Positions 35,385-44,672 are shown, counted from the stretch's first letter. The stretch is 64,000 nt of DNA from Paraburkholderia caffeinitolerans (GCF_902859945.1 NZ_CADIKL010000041.1:1-64000); one strand, 5' to 3'. Notes: generated from the sequence alone by a model not told the origin. Numbers and translations are program-made.

Positions 35385-37076
35385 TTAGACCTTACGCGCC
35401 TCGAATGCCTGATCGAACTGGCGAGCTCGCTGCACCTCGTCGCTGTGCAGATAGGTCGACGTCGTTGAAATCGACGAATGACGGAGGTTGTCTCGCACCA
35501 TGATCAGCTCGGCGCCACGCGCGAGCGCGTGCGACGCGTGCGTGTGACGCATCCAATGCGGGCTTGCGCGCCGCAGCTTCTCAGCGGTCGCCGGCCGTTC
35601 GTTCTGGATCGTGTCGGCCACCAGCACGAAGAACCGGCGCAGCACGCGCCAGAGCCGCGTGCTTTCAATGTGGGCGCGATCCTCCTCGAGGCTCGCGACA
35701 AGCGGCGTCGCCGGGTTCCAACGCGTCGGCGTGACCGGCAGTCCGCGCTGCACGAGAGACTGATCGAGCGCGGTGCGGGCGAGCGACGGCAACGCCACCT
35801 TGCCGAGCTTGCCGCCCTTGCCGAGGACATGCAGCCAGTGATCGCCGTGCTCGTCGCGGCGGATATCGCCGAGTGTCGCGCCGACCAGTTCTGTCGCGCG
35901 CAGACCGGTCGCATAGCCGAAGTCCAGCAGAAATCGCAGGCGCTGGGCGGCTGCTTCGCTCCAGCCGTACGACCACTCGAGGCCGTCGGCCAGCGTGCGG
36001 ATCAACAACCACTCGCCTTCGGAGAAGCCACGGGACACGTCCAGCCCCGCACGCTGGACGTGGCTCTTGATCTTGACGCCGGCAAACGGATTCGCGAGCA
36101 CGTAGCGCTGCTCGACCAGCCAGCGAAACAGCGCCGACAGGACGTTCAGTGCGTATGCCGCCGAGCGTGCGGACAGCGGACCGGTGAAGGGCCGCCATTC
36201 GACGCTGTGCCGCGGCCGCGATGGCCCGACCCAGCGTTCGCGCGGTGTCGGCCGCCGCAGAAAACTCCGGTAGGCGATTGCATCGTCAGTGGTGAGCGAC
36301 GACAGTGCGCAGCTGCGCTCGACGATCGCCCACAGGATCAGGCGCTCGGCCTCTTTCCGGTAAGCGCGCTGGGTGGCGGCCGATTCGTGCAGCGACAGCC
36401 AGGACTTAACCGCCTCATAGTCGTTCGAAGCCTTCAGCAGGCAGGCGCTTTGCGGCGCACGGAACTGCCCGCGCGAACCGTCGACCTCGTGTGGCACGCG
36501 CAGCTGTTCCCACGGCACGATGCTGCTCGACGGCGCTGCGACGATCAATGCTCGCGCCCGTTCGGTCAGCGCCGGATGCGCGGCGAAGAACGCCTCAATG
36601 CGACGCGCGCCTGCAACACCGAGTCCGGCGATGGCCAACCACCAGCGGCGACGCCGTGGAATCCGCACGGTCAGGTCGGCCAGCGTCCGGATGCCGTGGA
36701 CATGTAGAGCCCCGGCAATGCGTGCGGGCAGCCACTGGTCGACCTGATCGGCGATCATCGGCACGGGCTCCGGCAGATTGCGCAGCATCTCGATGGCGCC
36801 GGCTGCCCGATCCGCCGATGCTTTCGTTGGGCGATCGACGAAGACGCCCGCCAGATCTTCGCGATGGCGCGCCTGCGCGAACGCGACGAGCCGCCAACGA
36901 ATCCGGCCGAGCACGCCGCGCGAGGACGTTCCGGCTGCTCTTCGGTCGCCCAGATAGCGGGCGACAGCTGCCCTCGCGTCCAGGCCGGCGTACCAGCTGC
37001 GCACTGCGGCGAGTTCGGCTTCGTCGGGAAAGCCCAGTTCGACTTTGTCGGTGGGGAGGGTGTCGCGCGTTTTCAT
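35385..37076 (-). CDS. Tyrosine recombinase/integrase
   Basis: 563 aa. Catalytic domain about residues 330-555: first Arg in GLRATELVGATLGDIRR, HWMRHTHASHALARGAE (H-x-x-R), LRHSSISTTSTYLHSDEVQ (His and nucleophilic Tyr). N-terminal half contains an unusual helical/HhH-like region and a SAM-like core-binding domain. Tn3 elements normally use a resolvase; here this recombinase is the only candidate for cointegrate resolution, although it could be a passenger. A decayed relative lies at 53270-54018. Confidence 0.85.
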   Translation of the reverse strand: MKTRDTLPTDKVELGFPDEAELAAVRSWYAGLDARAAVARYLGDRRAAGTSSRGVLGRIRWRLVAFAQARHREDLAGVFVDRPTKASADRAAGAIEMLRNLPEPVPMIADQVDQWLPARIAGALHVHGIRTLADLTVRIPRRRRWWLAIAGLGVAGARRIEAFFAAHPALTERARALIVAAPSSSIVPWEQLRVPHEVDGSRGQFRAPQSACLLKASNDYEAVKSWLSLHESAATQRAYRKEAERLILWAIVERSCALSSLTTDDAIAYRSFLRRPTPRERWVGPSRPRHSVEWRPFTGPLSARSAAYALNVLSALFRWLVEQRYVLANPFAGVKIKSHVQRAGLDVSRGFSEGEWLLIRTLADGLEWSYGWSEAAAQRLRFLLDFGYATGLRATELVGATLGDIRRDEHGDHWLHVLGKGGKLGKVALPSLARTALDQSLVQRGLPVTPTRWNPATPLVASLEEDRAHIESTRLWRVLRRFFVLVADTIQNERPATAEKLRRASPHWMRHTHASHALARGAELIMVRDNLRHSSISTTSTYLHSDEVQRARQFDQAFEARKV

Positions 37077-37161
37077 GACTGCCAGTTTAGAACATATTCG
37101 ATGACGGACTGATAATGTGCGTTATCCGTCTAGCACTGTTCAAGTCACCTACGGTTTTCAG

Positions 37162-38424
37162 TCAAGCAAGCTGAAGTGCCCCTAGCGCAGCAGCAAGCGC
37201 TGGCAGCATGACCGCGATCCCCAGCTTGAGAAACCCGAGTGCACCCACATCGACACCTTCCCGTCGCAGCGCCGTCAACCAGAGTATGGTGGCGAGCGAC
37301 CCGGTGATTGACAGATTGGGTCCCAGGTCGATGCCTATCAATACAGCGTTTGCCACCCGATCCGGCGCGTGGGCCGCAGCGACGGCAGAGCCCGCAATCA
37401 GGCCGGCCGGCAGATTATTGATGAGGTTGCCCGCGAGCGCGACCGTGATGCCGGACACCCAGCCCGCGTGCGACACCGAGTGCCGGGACAGATCGCCCAA
37501 CAAGCGCGCGAGCCCGTCGATCACGCCCGTTCGCTGAAGGCCTTCAACGAGCACGAAAAGACCGGCAACCAGTGGCAGGACGGCCCACGAAACCTCAGTG
37601 AGATAGTCCCAGAGCACGCGCCGCTTTTGCAGGCAGACTGCAACGAAGACGGCAACACCTGCAGCGAAGGTCGGCCAGCCCAACGGAAATCCAAGGGCAG
37701 ACGCGCCGAGCATGACAACGGCCATCGTCGCGATACCCCATCCGGTGGTCCTGCCTGCTGTGGACAGTTTTGGTGGTTCGGATTCCTTGTCAATAGTTTG
37801 GGACAGCGAGCCGCGCTGCAGTAACCGGAGGACCATATAAGTCACGACAATCGACAGCACTGACGGCAGCGCGAAGCGCGCAACCCAAGTCGCAAGCGTG
37901 GGCATGTGCTCGCGGAAGATCACCAGGTTCGCGGGGTTCGAAATGGGCAGCACGAAGCTCGCCGCATTCGCGACAAACGCGCAGACGTACAGGTACGGCA
38001 GCGGTCGATCGGCCCTGACCGCCCGTACGACAGCCAGCACGGCCGGCGTCAGGACCACGGCCGTTGCGTCGTTGGACATCAGGATGGTCACGACCGTGCC
38101 GACACAGTACAGCAGGAAGAACAGCCGCGTGGCCGAGCCATCCGCCTTTTGCGCGGCGAGCACCGCCATGTAGTCGAACAGCCCCTCCCTGCGGGCCAGT
38201 TCTGACGCCAGCATCATGCCGGTCAGGAACAGATAGACATCCATGCCCTTGCCGACGGCATGCAGGGCTTCCAGCCACGGCAGTCTGCCCGAGAAGCATA
38301 GCGTCAGGGCGCCGAGCACAGCCCAGATGGCTTCAGGGAGCCGGAACGGCCGCGTGATGACGCCCAGCGCGGTCACGGCCGCGATCGCCCAGACCGGAAA
38401 CGGAGAGTTGAGGATGGTGTTCAT
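37162..38424 (-). CDS. ArsB/SLC13-type membrane permease
   Basis: 420 aa, about ten membrane helices. ILMSNDATAVVLTPAVL near residue 108 and NAASFVLPISNPANLVIF near 147, and LAGNLINNLPAGLIAG near 332, are the signatures of the ArsB/NhaD ion-transporter superfamily. Family members expel arsenite or carry dicarboxylates and anions. Its ATG overlaps the MFS stop by 4 bp (the frame extends upstream to 38934 but that part overlaps the MFS). Last gene of the sigma-54-controlled operon. No arsR, arsC or arsH nearby, so arsenite is not certain. Confidence 0.8.
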   Translation of the reverse strand: MNTILNSPFPVWAIAAVTALGVITRPFRLPEAIWAVLGALTLCFSGRLPWLEALHAVGKGMDVYLFLTGMMLASELARREGLFDYMAVLAAQKADGSATRLFFLLYCVGTVVTILMSNDATAVVLTPAVLAVVRAVRADRPLPYLYVCAFVANAASFVLPISNPANLVIFREHMPTLATWVARFALPSVLSIVVTYMVLRLLQRGSLSQTIDKESEPPKLSTAGRTTGWGIATMAVVMLGASALGFPLGWPTFAAGVAVFVAVCLQKRRVLWDYLTEVSWAVLPLVAGLFVLVEGLQRTGVIDGLARLLGDLSRHSVSHAGWVSGITVALAGNLINNLPAGLIAGSAVAAAHAPDRVANAVLIGIDLGPNLSITGSLATILWLTALRREGVDVGALGFLKLGIAVMLPALAAALGALQLA

Positions 38425-39755
38425 TCCGTGATACCCGTGACGGAGCGCGATGCACGTCGCGCGCGGGGTGACTGTTCCTGCGGCCCGCCGGCTGGCTTCT
38501 CTTCCAGACTGGTCTCCGGCATGAAAAGGGCGAAGACGATGAACGCTGCTGCGGCGACCATCGAGAGGGCGAGAAATCCTGCGGCAAAACCGAAACGGTC
38601 GACGATAAGACCACTGATCACGTTGCTCAATCCGGCGCCGATGCCGACGGCCAGTGAGGTGGCACCCTGGGCGAGATTGAAGCGGCCGGTCCCACGCATG
38701 AGGTCTGACGCAATCACGGTCGCGATCACCCCGAAGATGCCGGCGGAAACGCCGTCCAGCAGCTGGATGCCGATGACCGCCCAGGGGTTGTCGGTGAGCG
38801 CGAAGAGCAGGCCGCGCACCGGCAGCACCGCGAGGGCCACCAGAAATATCTTCCTGCGGCCCACACCTGCCCGGACCGCGCGGCCCACACTTGCGGCGAC
38901 GGCCACCATCACCAGCTGGGCCGCAATCATGCACGCCCCCAGCCCGACGATATCCTGGCCAGGCGCAGCCTTCGCGATCATCTGCCCCGCGAGCGGCAGC
39001 ATCGCCGCGTTGCCAAAGTGGAAGAGCACGACCGTCGCGAGGAAAGTCATGAGGTCCCGTCGCTGCACGAGCGCCCTGAGCGGCACGGGCCGGCCGCTGC
39101 CTTCTGGTGTGCGCAGCACCTCGCCGCCGCGCGCGAGTTCATGGTCGATGTCGGACGGCCGCACGAGCATGACGGTCAGTGCGCTGGTTGCGGCGAACAG
39201 GCACACCAGCCAGAAGAGCCACACGGTGCCCGCATACTGGCCGAGCGTGCCGGCCAGCACGGCGGCCGTGACGTTGCCCGCGTGGTTGAAGCCCTCGTTG
39301 CGGCTCACGCGCACGGCCAGCAGGCGGTGCCCCACCACGCCGAGACTCAGCGCGGCCAGGCACGGGCCAATGACGGCGGAGACGAGCGCGAGCATGGTCT
39401 GCGTCACCAGGATGACCGGCAGCGTGGGAGCGCGCGCAATCACCAGACAGCCTGTCGCGACCACGCAGGCCGAGACGGCAATGACCGCGCGCTTTGCCCG
39501 AAGTGCATCCACCAGCATGCCGGCGGGAATCTGGCTGAGCGCGGCCGCGAGGCCACTTACGCCCATCACGAGGCCGATGTCGCCGGAAGACCAGTGCTGC
39601 GTACCCTTCAGGAATACGGCGAGGAATGGCCCGATGCCGTCCCGCACGTCCGCCATCAGGAAACTGACCGCGTCGAGTCCCCTGAGGCTTTGCGCCGACG
39701 GGGAACGGCTGCTTTCGGAACGGCAGGTGCTGGCGCGTGCGAAGGGGCTCATCAT
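38421..39755 (-). CDS. MFS transporter
   Basis: 444 aa, twelve predicted helices: ADVRDGIGPFLAVFLKGTQHW in the first loop, LSQIPAGMLVDALRAKRAV after helix 2, RVSRNEGFNHAGNV near helix 5. Resembles drug/metal efflux MFS proteins that often accompany metal-resistance operons. Start ATGATG at 39755/39752 with GGAGA close upstream; the longer frame to 39821 overlaps the preceding gene. Coupled to the ArsB-type gene (ATGA overlap) and 13 bp after the repeat protein. Confidence 0.85.
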   Translation of the reverse strand: MMSPFARASTCRSESSRSPSAQSLRGLDAVSFLMADVRDGIGPFLAVFLKGTQHWSSGDIGLVMGVSGLAAALSQIPAGMLVDALRAKRAVIAVSACVVATGCLVIARAPTLPVILVTQTMLALVSAVIGPCLAALSLGVVGHRLLAVRVSRNEGFNHAGNVTAAVLAGTLGQYAGTVWLFWLVCLFAATSALTVMLVRPSDIDHELARGGEVLRTPEGSGRPVPLRALVQRRDLMTFLATVVLFHFGNAAMLPLAGQMIAKAAPGQDIVGLGACMIAAQLVMVAVAASVGRAVRAGVGRRKIFLVALAVLPVRGLLFALTDNPWAVIGIQLLDGVSAGIFGVIATVIASDLMRGTGRFNLAQGATSLAVGIGAGLSNVISGLIVDRFGFAAGFLALSMVAAAAFIVFALFMPETSLEEKPAGGPQEQSPRARRASRSVTGITE

Positions 39756-39768
39756 CTTCTCCGCCGGC

Positions 39769-40341
39769 TCATGCCCCGGTCCCGGCATCGGACCCGGCAT
39801 CCGCAACGGTCTGCTCCGCAATCTCGCTCACCTCGAGCGTGCGGCCATACCCGTTCTCGACCATGTCGCCCCAGGCCTGGACGCGTGCACCGGGCGCCAG
39901 ATACGCCTGCAGTGCTTCGGCGGCATGAGAAGGCATTCGCAGCGACGTGCCATCATCCAGCAGCGCGCCACGCAGGTCTCCCTTTGGCCCATGCAGCGAC
40001 AGAAGGACGGTGCCCGTCACCTCCGTCGCGTGCGTTTCGACCTCGGGCCGCTCGTGCCCGTCGCCATCGCGTTGCGGTCCTTCGTCGACAATAATCTCGC
40101 CGTCCCCGAGGTGAATCGACACTGCCGCGATGACGCCTGCCGTGCGGGGCCGGACGCCTCGCACAGTAACGGTGTCGCCGACTGAGACATGTCTCATGAC
40201 GTGCTCGCCGAGGTGCGGAGGAAAATGGACCTGCTGCTTCCCGTCAAGGAGGAAGCCGTCGGGTTCGCCGTGCGGGTTAAGCAGGAACTGCGTGACTGTG
40301 CCTTTCGTTTCGGGCAGGCATGCCGGATCAATCCAGTGCAT
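39769..40341 (-). CDS. Beta-repeat protein, paralogue without leader
   Basis: 190 aa, no signal peptide. Two related modules: residues about 12-90 start GTVTQFLLNPHGEPDGFLLD and contain VHFPPHLGEHVMRHVSVGDTVTVRG; residues about 105-175 repeat the pattern (GTVLLSLHGPKGDLRGALLDDG...VQAWGDMVENGYG). The first module is close to that in the upstream lipoprotein (GTVSRFVINPEGDVDGFILGDGSLVHFPPHLG), so the genes are paralogues. The strand pattern suggests a small barrel (OB-like). Function unknown; 12 bp after the lipoprotein gene in the same operon. Confidence 0.75.
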   Translation of the reverse strand: MHWIDPACLPETKGTVTQFLLNPHGEPDGFLLDGKQQVHFPPHLGEHVMRHVSVGDTVTVRGVRPRTAGVIAAVSIHLGDGEIIVDEGPQRDGDGHERPEVETHATEVTGTVLLSLHGPKGDLRGALLDDGTSLRMPSHAAEALQAYLAPGARVQAWGDMVENGYGRTLEVSEIAEQTVADAGSDAGTGA

Positions 40342-40353
40342 GGTGTTTCTCCT

Positions 40354-41157
40354 TCAGTTGGGAAAGGTGGTGTAGAGCCGGGTGAGGTTGCCGGGTGTGC
40401 CAAAGGCGGTGGCCTGCAGGGCTTCGCCGTACCGGTTACGCGTGCCGTAGCCGGTCGCGGCGACGGTCGCACCGGGTCGCAGCAGGTTCGCGAACTGCTG
40501 GGCCACGATGGGCGTCAGTTTGACCACGGTGCCGTCGCGGAGCAGCACGCCATCCGGTTCGCCACGGGGTGCCGTCGTTACGCGCAGGACTTCGCCCTGC
40601 ACGCTGAGCCGCACGAGCCCGGCGCCGCGCAGCGCAGGCGGTGGTCGCGGTACATCGGGTGGCGGTGGCTGGTCGACGAGCTGCTGGCCGGTACGCTGGT
40701 TGACGATCTGCTGCGCTTTCACGTCGCCGCTGCCGTCCCTGAAGCCCGCCACCTGAACGGCGTCGCCGGGTTGAACGGCAGCCACCAGTTGGGTGCCGAG
40801 ATGCGGCGGGAAATGCACGAGCGAGCCGTCACCCAGGATGAAACCGTCGACGTCGCCTTCGGGGTTGATAACGAACCGGCTGACGGTCCCTTGTGCGACG
40901 GGAGACGTTTGGATTGCGGATGGCAGCCATGTGCGCGGTGGCGCAGGCGCTACAGGCAACGCTCCCGGGACGGGCAGCTCCGATGGACCCGCCGCCGCAG
41001 GTGGCAGGTCAGGCGCAGCGGGGCCGGGCGGCGTCTGGGCAACGCACGCGCTGGCCAGCGGCATGAGCGCGACGAGACCCATGCGGACTGCACCTGTCAC
41101 GGCGCGTGTTGCGGGCCTTGGAATATGCCCAATCCTGGGCAGGGAGGTCGGGAACAT
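40354..41157 (-). CDS. Beta-repeat lipoprotein
   Basis: 267 aa. Hydrophobic leader with lipobox LASAC (Cys about residue 38), a Pro/Ala-rich linker to about 85, then two beta-rich modules (GTVSRFVINPEGDVDGFILG...HFPPHLGTQLVAAVQPGDAVQVAG and VRLSVQGEVLRVTTAPRGEP...). A family member would sit in the periplasm, probably anchored to a membrane. Start has GGAG 6 nt upstream and lies 34 bp from a sigma-54-like promoter. First gene of the operon lipoprotein/paralogue/MFS/ArsB-type. Function unknown; a sensor-related or metal-binding accessory role is possible. Confidence 0.75.
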   Translation of the reverse strand: MFPTSLPRIGHIPRPATRAVTGAVRMGLVALMPLASACVAQTPPGPAAPDLPPAAAGPSELPVPGALPVAPAPPRTWLPSAIQTSPVAQGTVSRFVINPEGDVDGFILGDGSLVHFPPHLGTQLVAAVQPGDAVQVAGFRDGSGDVKAQQIVNQRTGQQLVDQPPPPDVPRPPPALRGAGLVRLSVQGEVLRVTTAPRGEPDGVLLRDGTVVKLTPIVAQQFANLLRPGATVAATGYGTRNRYGEALQATAFGTPGNLTRLYTTFPN

Positions 41158-41190
41158 GGTTCACTCCGGTCAGAGGACAGCGAGTGAACT

Positions 41191-41206
41191 GCAAAGGCTA
41201 TACCAT
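41191..41206 (-). promoter_or_regulatory. Sigma-54-type promoter of the transposon cargo operon
   Basis: On the minus strand TGGTATAGCCTTTGCA fits TGGCACG-N4-TTGCA with the invariant GG and GC. Transcription would begin near 41181, leaving a 24-nt leader with the GGAG site of the lipoprotein gene. An NtrC-type activator is encoded immediately upstream. Confidence 0.65.
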
Positions 41207-41299
41207 GCTCATGGGCACGCCCGGACAAGGGGTTGGCGGGACGCCAGAGGCTGCTGACGTCCGGTTACTGGACAGCGGGTGTCGGCTTCGTTGACAGGT

Positions 41300-42670
41300 T
41301 CAGCTGAGTCCGAGACTGGCCATCCTGGTGTAGAGCGACTGACGACTGATGCCGAGCCGCCGCGCGGCGTCGGCCCGGTTACCGTTCGCGAGCGCCAATG
41401 CGCGGGCAATCATCGCGCGTTCGACGCGCTCAACGGCTTCCGTGAGCGACAGGTCTGCGAAGTCGGCGGGCAGTGCCCATTCTGGGGATAGTGACGGCCC
41501 CTTGAGGAACGACAGGTCTTCGTCGGTAATCGCCGGACCGGGCGCGAGCGAACAGACCCTCTCGATGGCATTCTTCAGTTCGCGGACGTTCCCAGGCCAC
41601 GGATAGCCGACAAGGCGCCGCTGCGCTTCGACGGAAAAATGCAGCGTACGGCCCGCTGACTTCGTTGCATTTGCAAGGAAGTGCTCGGCAAGCGGCAGGA
41701 CGTCGGCAATTCGTTCCCGCAGCGGTGGCAGATGCAGCGGAATGACGTTCAGGCGGTACAGCAGGTCCTGGCGGAATTCGCCTGCGGCCACCATCGCATC
41801 GAGCTCGCGATGTGTGGCCGCGACGACGCGTATATCGACCGGAATGACTCTGTTCGTGCCGATCGGTGTGACGTTCCGTTCCTGAAGGACCCGCAGAAGC
41901 TTGGCCTGCATCGCGGGTGGCATGTCGCCGATTTCGTCCAGGAACAGCGTGCCGCTGTCAGCCTCCACGATGCGGCCGGCGCGTTCGGTGGCAGCGCCCG
42001 TGAAGGCACCTTTCCCATGGCCGAACAGTTCGCTTTCCAGCAGATCCTGCGGGATGGCCGCGCAGTTCACGGCGACGAACGGTCCGTCGCGACGACGGGA
42101 CGCTTCGTGCAGGACGTGTGCGGCGACTTCCTTGCCCGTTCCCGTTTCGCCTGTGATGAGAACGGTCGCGTCGGTTGTGGCAGCCCGTCCCAGCTGCTTC
42201 TGGACCGTGCGCATCGCCTCGCTCACCCCCAGCAGCAGCGGCTTGTCCGAGACCGGCTCCCCGGCGAATGGCGCCTCATCGTGTTCAGTGACAGCCGGCG
42301 GCTGGCTGGCCGAGAAGATGCGTTCGAGCAGCGAGATGATGTCGTTGCGCCCGACTGGTTTCGTGAGGTGCTCGAAGGCGCCCAGGCGCATGGCGCCAAT
42401 CGTGTTGTCGCTGGTTGCGTGAGCGGTGAGCATCACGACGGGCACCGCCTTCAGCGCAGCGTCGCCTCGCAGCCGTTCCAGCACGGCCAGACCGTCGAGG
42501 CCCGGGAGCCGGAAGTCGAGAAAGACGCAGTCGGCCCGGCCGTCATGCAACGCGTCAAGGGCAGCTTCGCCCGACGCGGCCTGCAGCACGCGATGGCCAA
42601 GGTCGGACAGCGTCTCCGCGAGGCCTTCACGGAAGGCGTCGTCGTCATCGACTATGAGGATGGTTGCCAT
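41300..42670 (-). CDS. NtrC-family sigma-54-dependent response regulator
   Basis: 456 aa. Receiver domain (residues 3-115; acidic pocket VDDDD, phospho-Asp in VFLDFRLPG, TAH and KP), AAA+ domain (about 145-370; Walker A GETGTGKE, sigma-54 contact loop GAFTGA, LFLDEIGDMP), and C-terminal Fis-type helix-turn-helix (GNRADAARRLGISRQSLYTRM). Its start overlaps the kinase stop by 19 bp. The sigma-54 site before the next operon makes that operon its likely target. Confidence 0.92.
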   Translation of the reverse strand: MATILIVDDDDAFREGLAETLSDLGHRVLQAASGEAALDALHDGRADCVFLDFRLPGLDGLAVLERLRGDAALKAVPVVMLTAHATSDNTIGAMRLGAFEHLTKPVGRNDIISLLERIFSASQPPAVTEHDEAPFAGEPVSDKPLLLGVSEAMRTVQKQLGRAATTDATVLITGETGTGKEVAAHVLHEASRRRDGPFVAVNCAAIPQDLLESELFGHGKGAFTGAATERAGRIVEADSGTLFLDEIGDMPPAMQAKLLRVLQERNVTPIGTNRVIPVDIRVVAATHRELDAMVAAGEFRQDLLYRLNVIPLHLPPLRERIADVLPLAEHFLANATKSAGRTLHFSVEAQRRLVGYPWPGNVRELKNAIERVCSLAPGPAITDEDLSFLKGPSLSPEWALPADFADLSLTEAVERVERAMIARALALANGNRADAARRLGISRQSLYTRMASLGLS

Positions 42671-44217
42671 GGAATCTCAATCACGAAACAGGCACCGGCT
42701 AACTTGCCGTCGAGCCAGGCACGGCCGCCATGCGCGGACGCTACTTCGCGAACGACCGCAAGGCCCAGGCCGGACCCGTCGGGGCGCCCCGTCACGAACG
42801 GTTCGAAAATGCGTTCGCGCTGGTCCGCTGGCACCCCCGGTCCATTGTCGGACACGGCGATTCTCAGATGCGGGCGCCCGGCTGACCAGTCACGCTGGGC
42901 GGTCACGGTGACCATGCCTGCCTCGCCCACGTGACGCAGCGCGTTCAGCAGCAGGTTGTCGAGCGCGCGCCGAAGCTGCTCCGGGTCGAACTCGGGCAGC
43001 GCTGGCGTCGGGGCTTCGGCCAATGCCTCGAGCTTCGTCACGAGCATCAGACGGATGCCGCGCTGGCGTGCCAGTTCGCGGTGCGACTCAACGACACTGG
43101 CCAACCATCCGGCCACGTTCACCTTTTGTGGCTTGACGGTGACGGGCTGTGTCAGGGCAAGAAGGCTCGCGACCTGCGTTTCTATCCGTCCAATCTGCTC
43201 AAGGATAAAGCGGAGTGCCCCCTGTTGTCGCTCGCTGTCACCTGCCAGCGCGTTCTCGGCTTTCAGCCGCATCGCGCCTGCCGGGTTGCGGATCTCGTGT
43301 GCGACCTGCGCGGCCAGCTTGCCCAGCACACTGAAGCGCTCGGCCCGGGCCAGTTTGTCGCTGAGGTCCGCAGTCTGTTGCCGCAACTGTTCAGCACGGT
43401 TGGCGTAGCGATTGAGCGCATCAACGATCCTGTCCAGTTCCGGCTCGTGAAGGCGAGGCAGTTGACCGGCCGGCTCGACGCTGCTTTCCAGTGACAGGCC
43501 GCTCTCAAGCAGGTTGAGATTGCGCTTCCAGCGGCGCAGGGTCACCGCAAGCGCGACAGCCACCACGAGGATGACGGCAAGAATGGCGGCCAGCCCGGTG
43601 ACGAGCAACTCTCCGTGCGGCCCAAGCGGCGGACGGGCACGGGTCAGCATCCACGCGAACAGGGCTGGCTCATCCTTCACGGTGCAGGCCGCGGCGACGA
43701 CCGCATCCGGTCCGCTACGGATGACATCGGCTGCAGCCGTATGCGTGGCCGCAGCCGTCCGGAGGGTGCGCAATATCAGCGGCGTTTCGGCTTCCGGGAT
43801 GTCGCGCTTGATGCCGCTCCCCTGGTAGGTCGGAAAGGCATAGGCCAGAAAGCCGGTTGGCGGTGCGTTGACCGCTGCCTCGCTGTCGCGCGATTGCGTC
43901 GCCCCGTGAGGCACCGCCAACGCGACCGGCCCGGAGGTCCAGAATCCCCCTTCGACGTTTTGTTCCTGCGCGAGAACGATGTCAAGCACGGCGTGCATGA
44001 GGTCCGTGTTTCCTGTCGCAGCCGATAGCGGACGCGAAAGGCTGTAGCGGGAGGCAACGGCTTCACAGGCGGCCGTTACCTGCTGCCTGGCGCCCGCTAT
44101 CTGTTGGCTCTCGGCGGAGATTGCCATGAACCCTACGATGGCGACGAGCACGGCGCATAGCGCTGCCACGAGTGCCCACAGGACGACGAGCTGCGTCGAG
44201 AACGAGGGTCGCTTCAT
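42652..44217 (-). CDS. Sensor histidine kinase
   Basis: About 521 aa. Two membrane helices (about residues 10-35 and 210-235) frame a ~170-residue periplasmic domain of no recognised family. Then HAMP-like linker, dimerisation box VAHEIRNPAGAMRLKAENAL (phospho-His), N box DNLLLNALRHV, G boxes DNGPGVPADQRERIFEPF and GSGLGLAV. NtrB/ZraS-like layout. ATG 44217 is chosen because the first helix follows directly; the frame reaches a TTG at 44310 that overlaps the tnpC stop. It should sense an extracytoplasmic signal for the cargo operon. Confidence 0.88.
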   Translation of the reverse strand: MKRPSFSTQLVVLWALVAALCAVLVAIVGFMAISAESQQIAGARQQVTAACEAVASRYSLSRPLSAATGNTDLMHAVLDIVLAQEQNVEGGFWTSGPVALAVPHGATQSRDSEAAVNAPPTGFLAYAFPTYQGSGIKRDIPEAETPLILRTLRTAAATHTAAADVIRSGPDAVVAAACTVKDEPALFAWMLTRARPPLGPHGELLVTGLAAILAVILVVAVALAVTLRRWKRNLNLLESGLSLESSVEPAGQLPRLHEPELDRIVDALNRYANRAEQLRQQTADLSDKLARAERFSVLGKLAAQVAHEIRNPAGAMRLKAENALAGDSERQQGALRFILEQIGRIETQVASLLALTQPVTVKPQKVNVAGWLASVVESHRELARQRGIRLMLVTKLEALAEAPTPALPEFDPEQLRRALDNLLLNALRHVGEAGMVTVTAQRDWSAGRPHLRIAVSDNGPGVPADQRERIFEPFVTGRPDGSGLGLAVVREVASAHGGRAWLDGKLAGACFVIEIPWQPSS

Positions 44218-44306
44218 CAGGAGAACGACGGCAAAAGGTATGGGAGAAGCAACAACGGGATCGGGCAACCGACTGCTGCCGCGATCGGCGTGCGGGCTGG
44301 CACCGT

Positions 44307-44672
44307 TCAACCCTCGCCAAACCCGTCGTCCGGGTGCAGCGCTTCGAGCGGCTCGAGCATCGTCCTCACCCGCGTGAGCTCCATGACAAATTCGTCAATC
44401 AGGTCGAGCGCGTCCCGCACCTGCTCGGGCAAGGTGCCTTCGCGTCGCGACGGCACCGACGGTGCGCCATTCAATACAGAGTGCGCCATGCTATGGATTG
44501 CCAGCAGATCGTCGCGTAGCCCCTCGGGATCATGAAGCTGGGTGCGGATGCGATCGACGATATCGACGGCGGCCAGCAGGCGGGTCGTATCGTAGCTCGA
44601 TTCGAGCCGCTCGAGCGCGGCGGTGTCGACAGCGCCGAAACAGGTCGTCGTGATCGCTGGGCGTGCAGTCAT
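44307..44672 (-). CDS. tnpC: Tn3-type transposition regulator TnpC
   Basis: 121 aa, helical, resembling TnpC of Tn5041, a post-transcriptional regulator of tnpA expression (VDTAALERLESSYDTTRLLA, HSMAHSVLNG, LDLIDEFVMELTRVRTMLEPL). ATG overlaps the tnpA stop by 4 bp, so both are translated together. Its presence is what places the element in the Tn5041 group. Confidence 0.8.
   Translation of the reverse strand: MTARPAITTTCFGAVDTAALERLESSYDTTRLLAAVDIVDRIRTQLHDPEGLRDDLLAIHSMAHSVLNGAPSVPSRREGTLPEQVRDALDLIDEFVMELTRVRTMLEPLEALHPDDGFGEG

Noticed and set aside
37162..38424. Calling the permease a proven arsenite exporter
   Set aside because: The superfamily includes anion and dicarboxylate carriers and no other ars gene lies nearby.
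38428..40185. A 585-codon plus-strand frame opposite the transposon MFS gene
   Set aside because: Ser/Thr/Arg/Pro-rich antisense shadow; the minus strand has the MFS helices and operon junctions.
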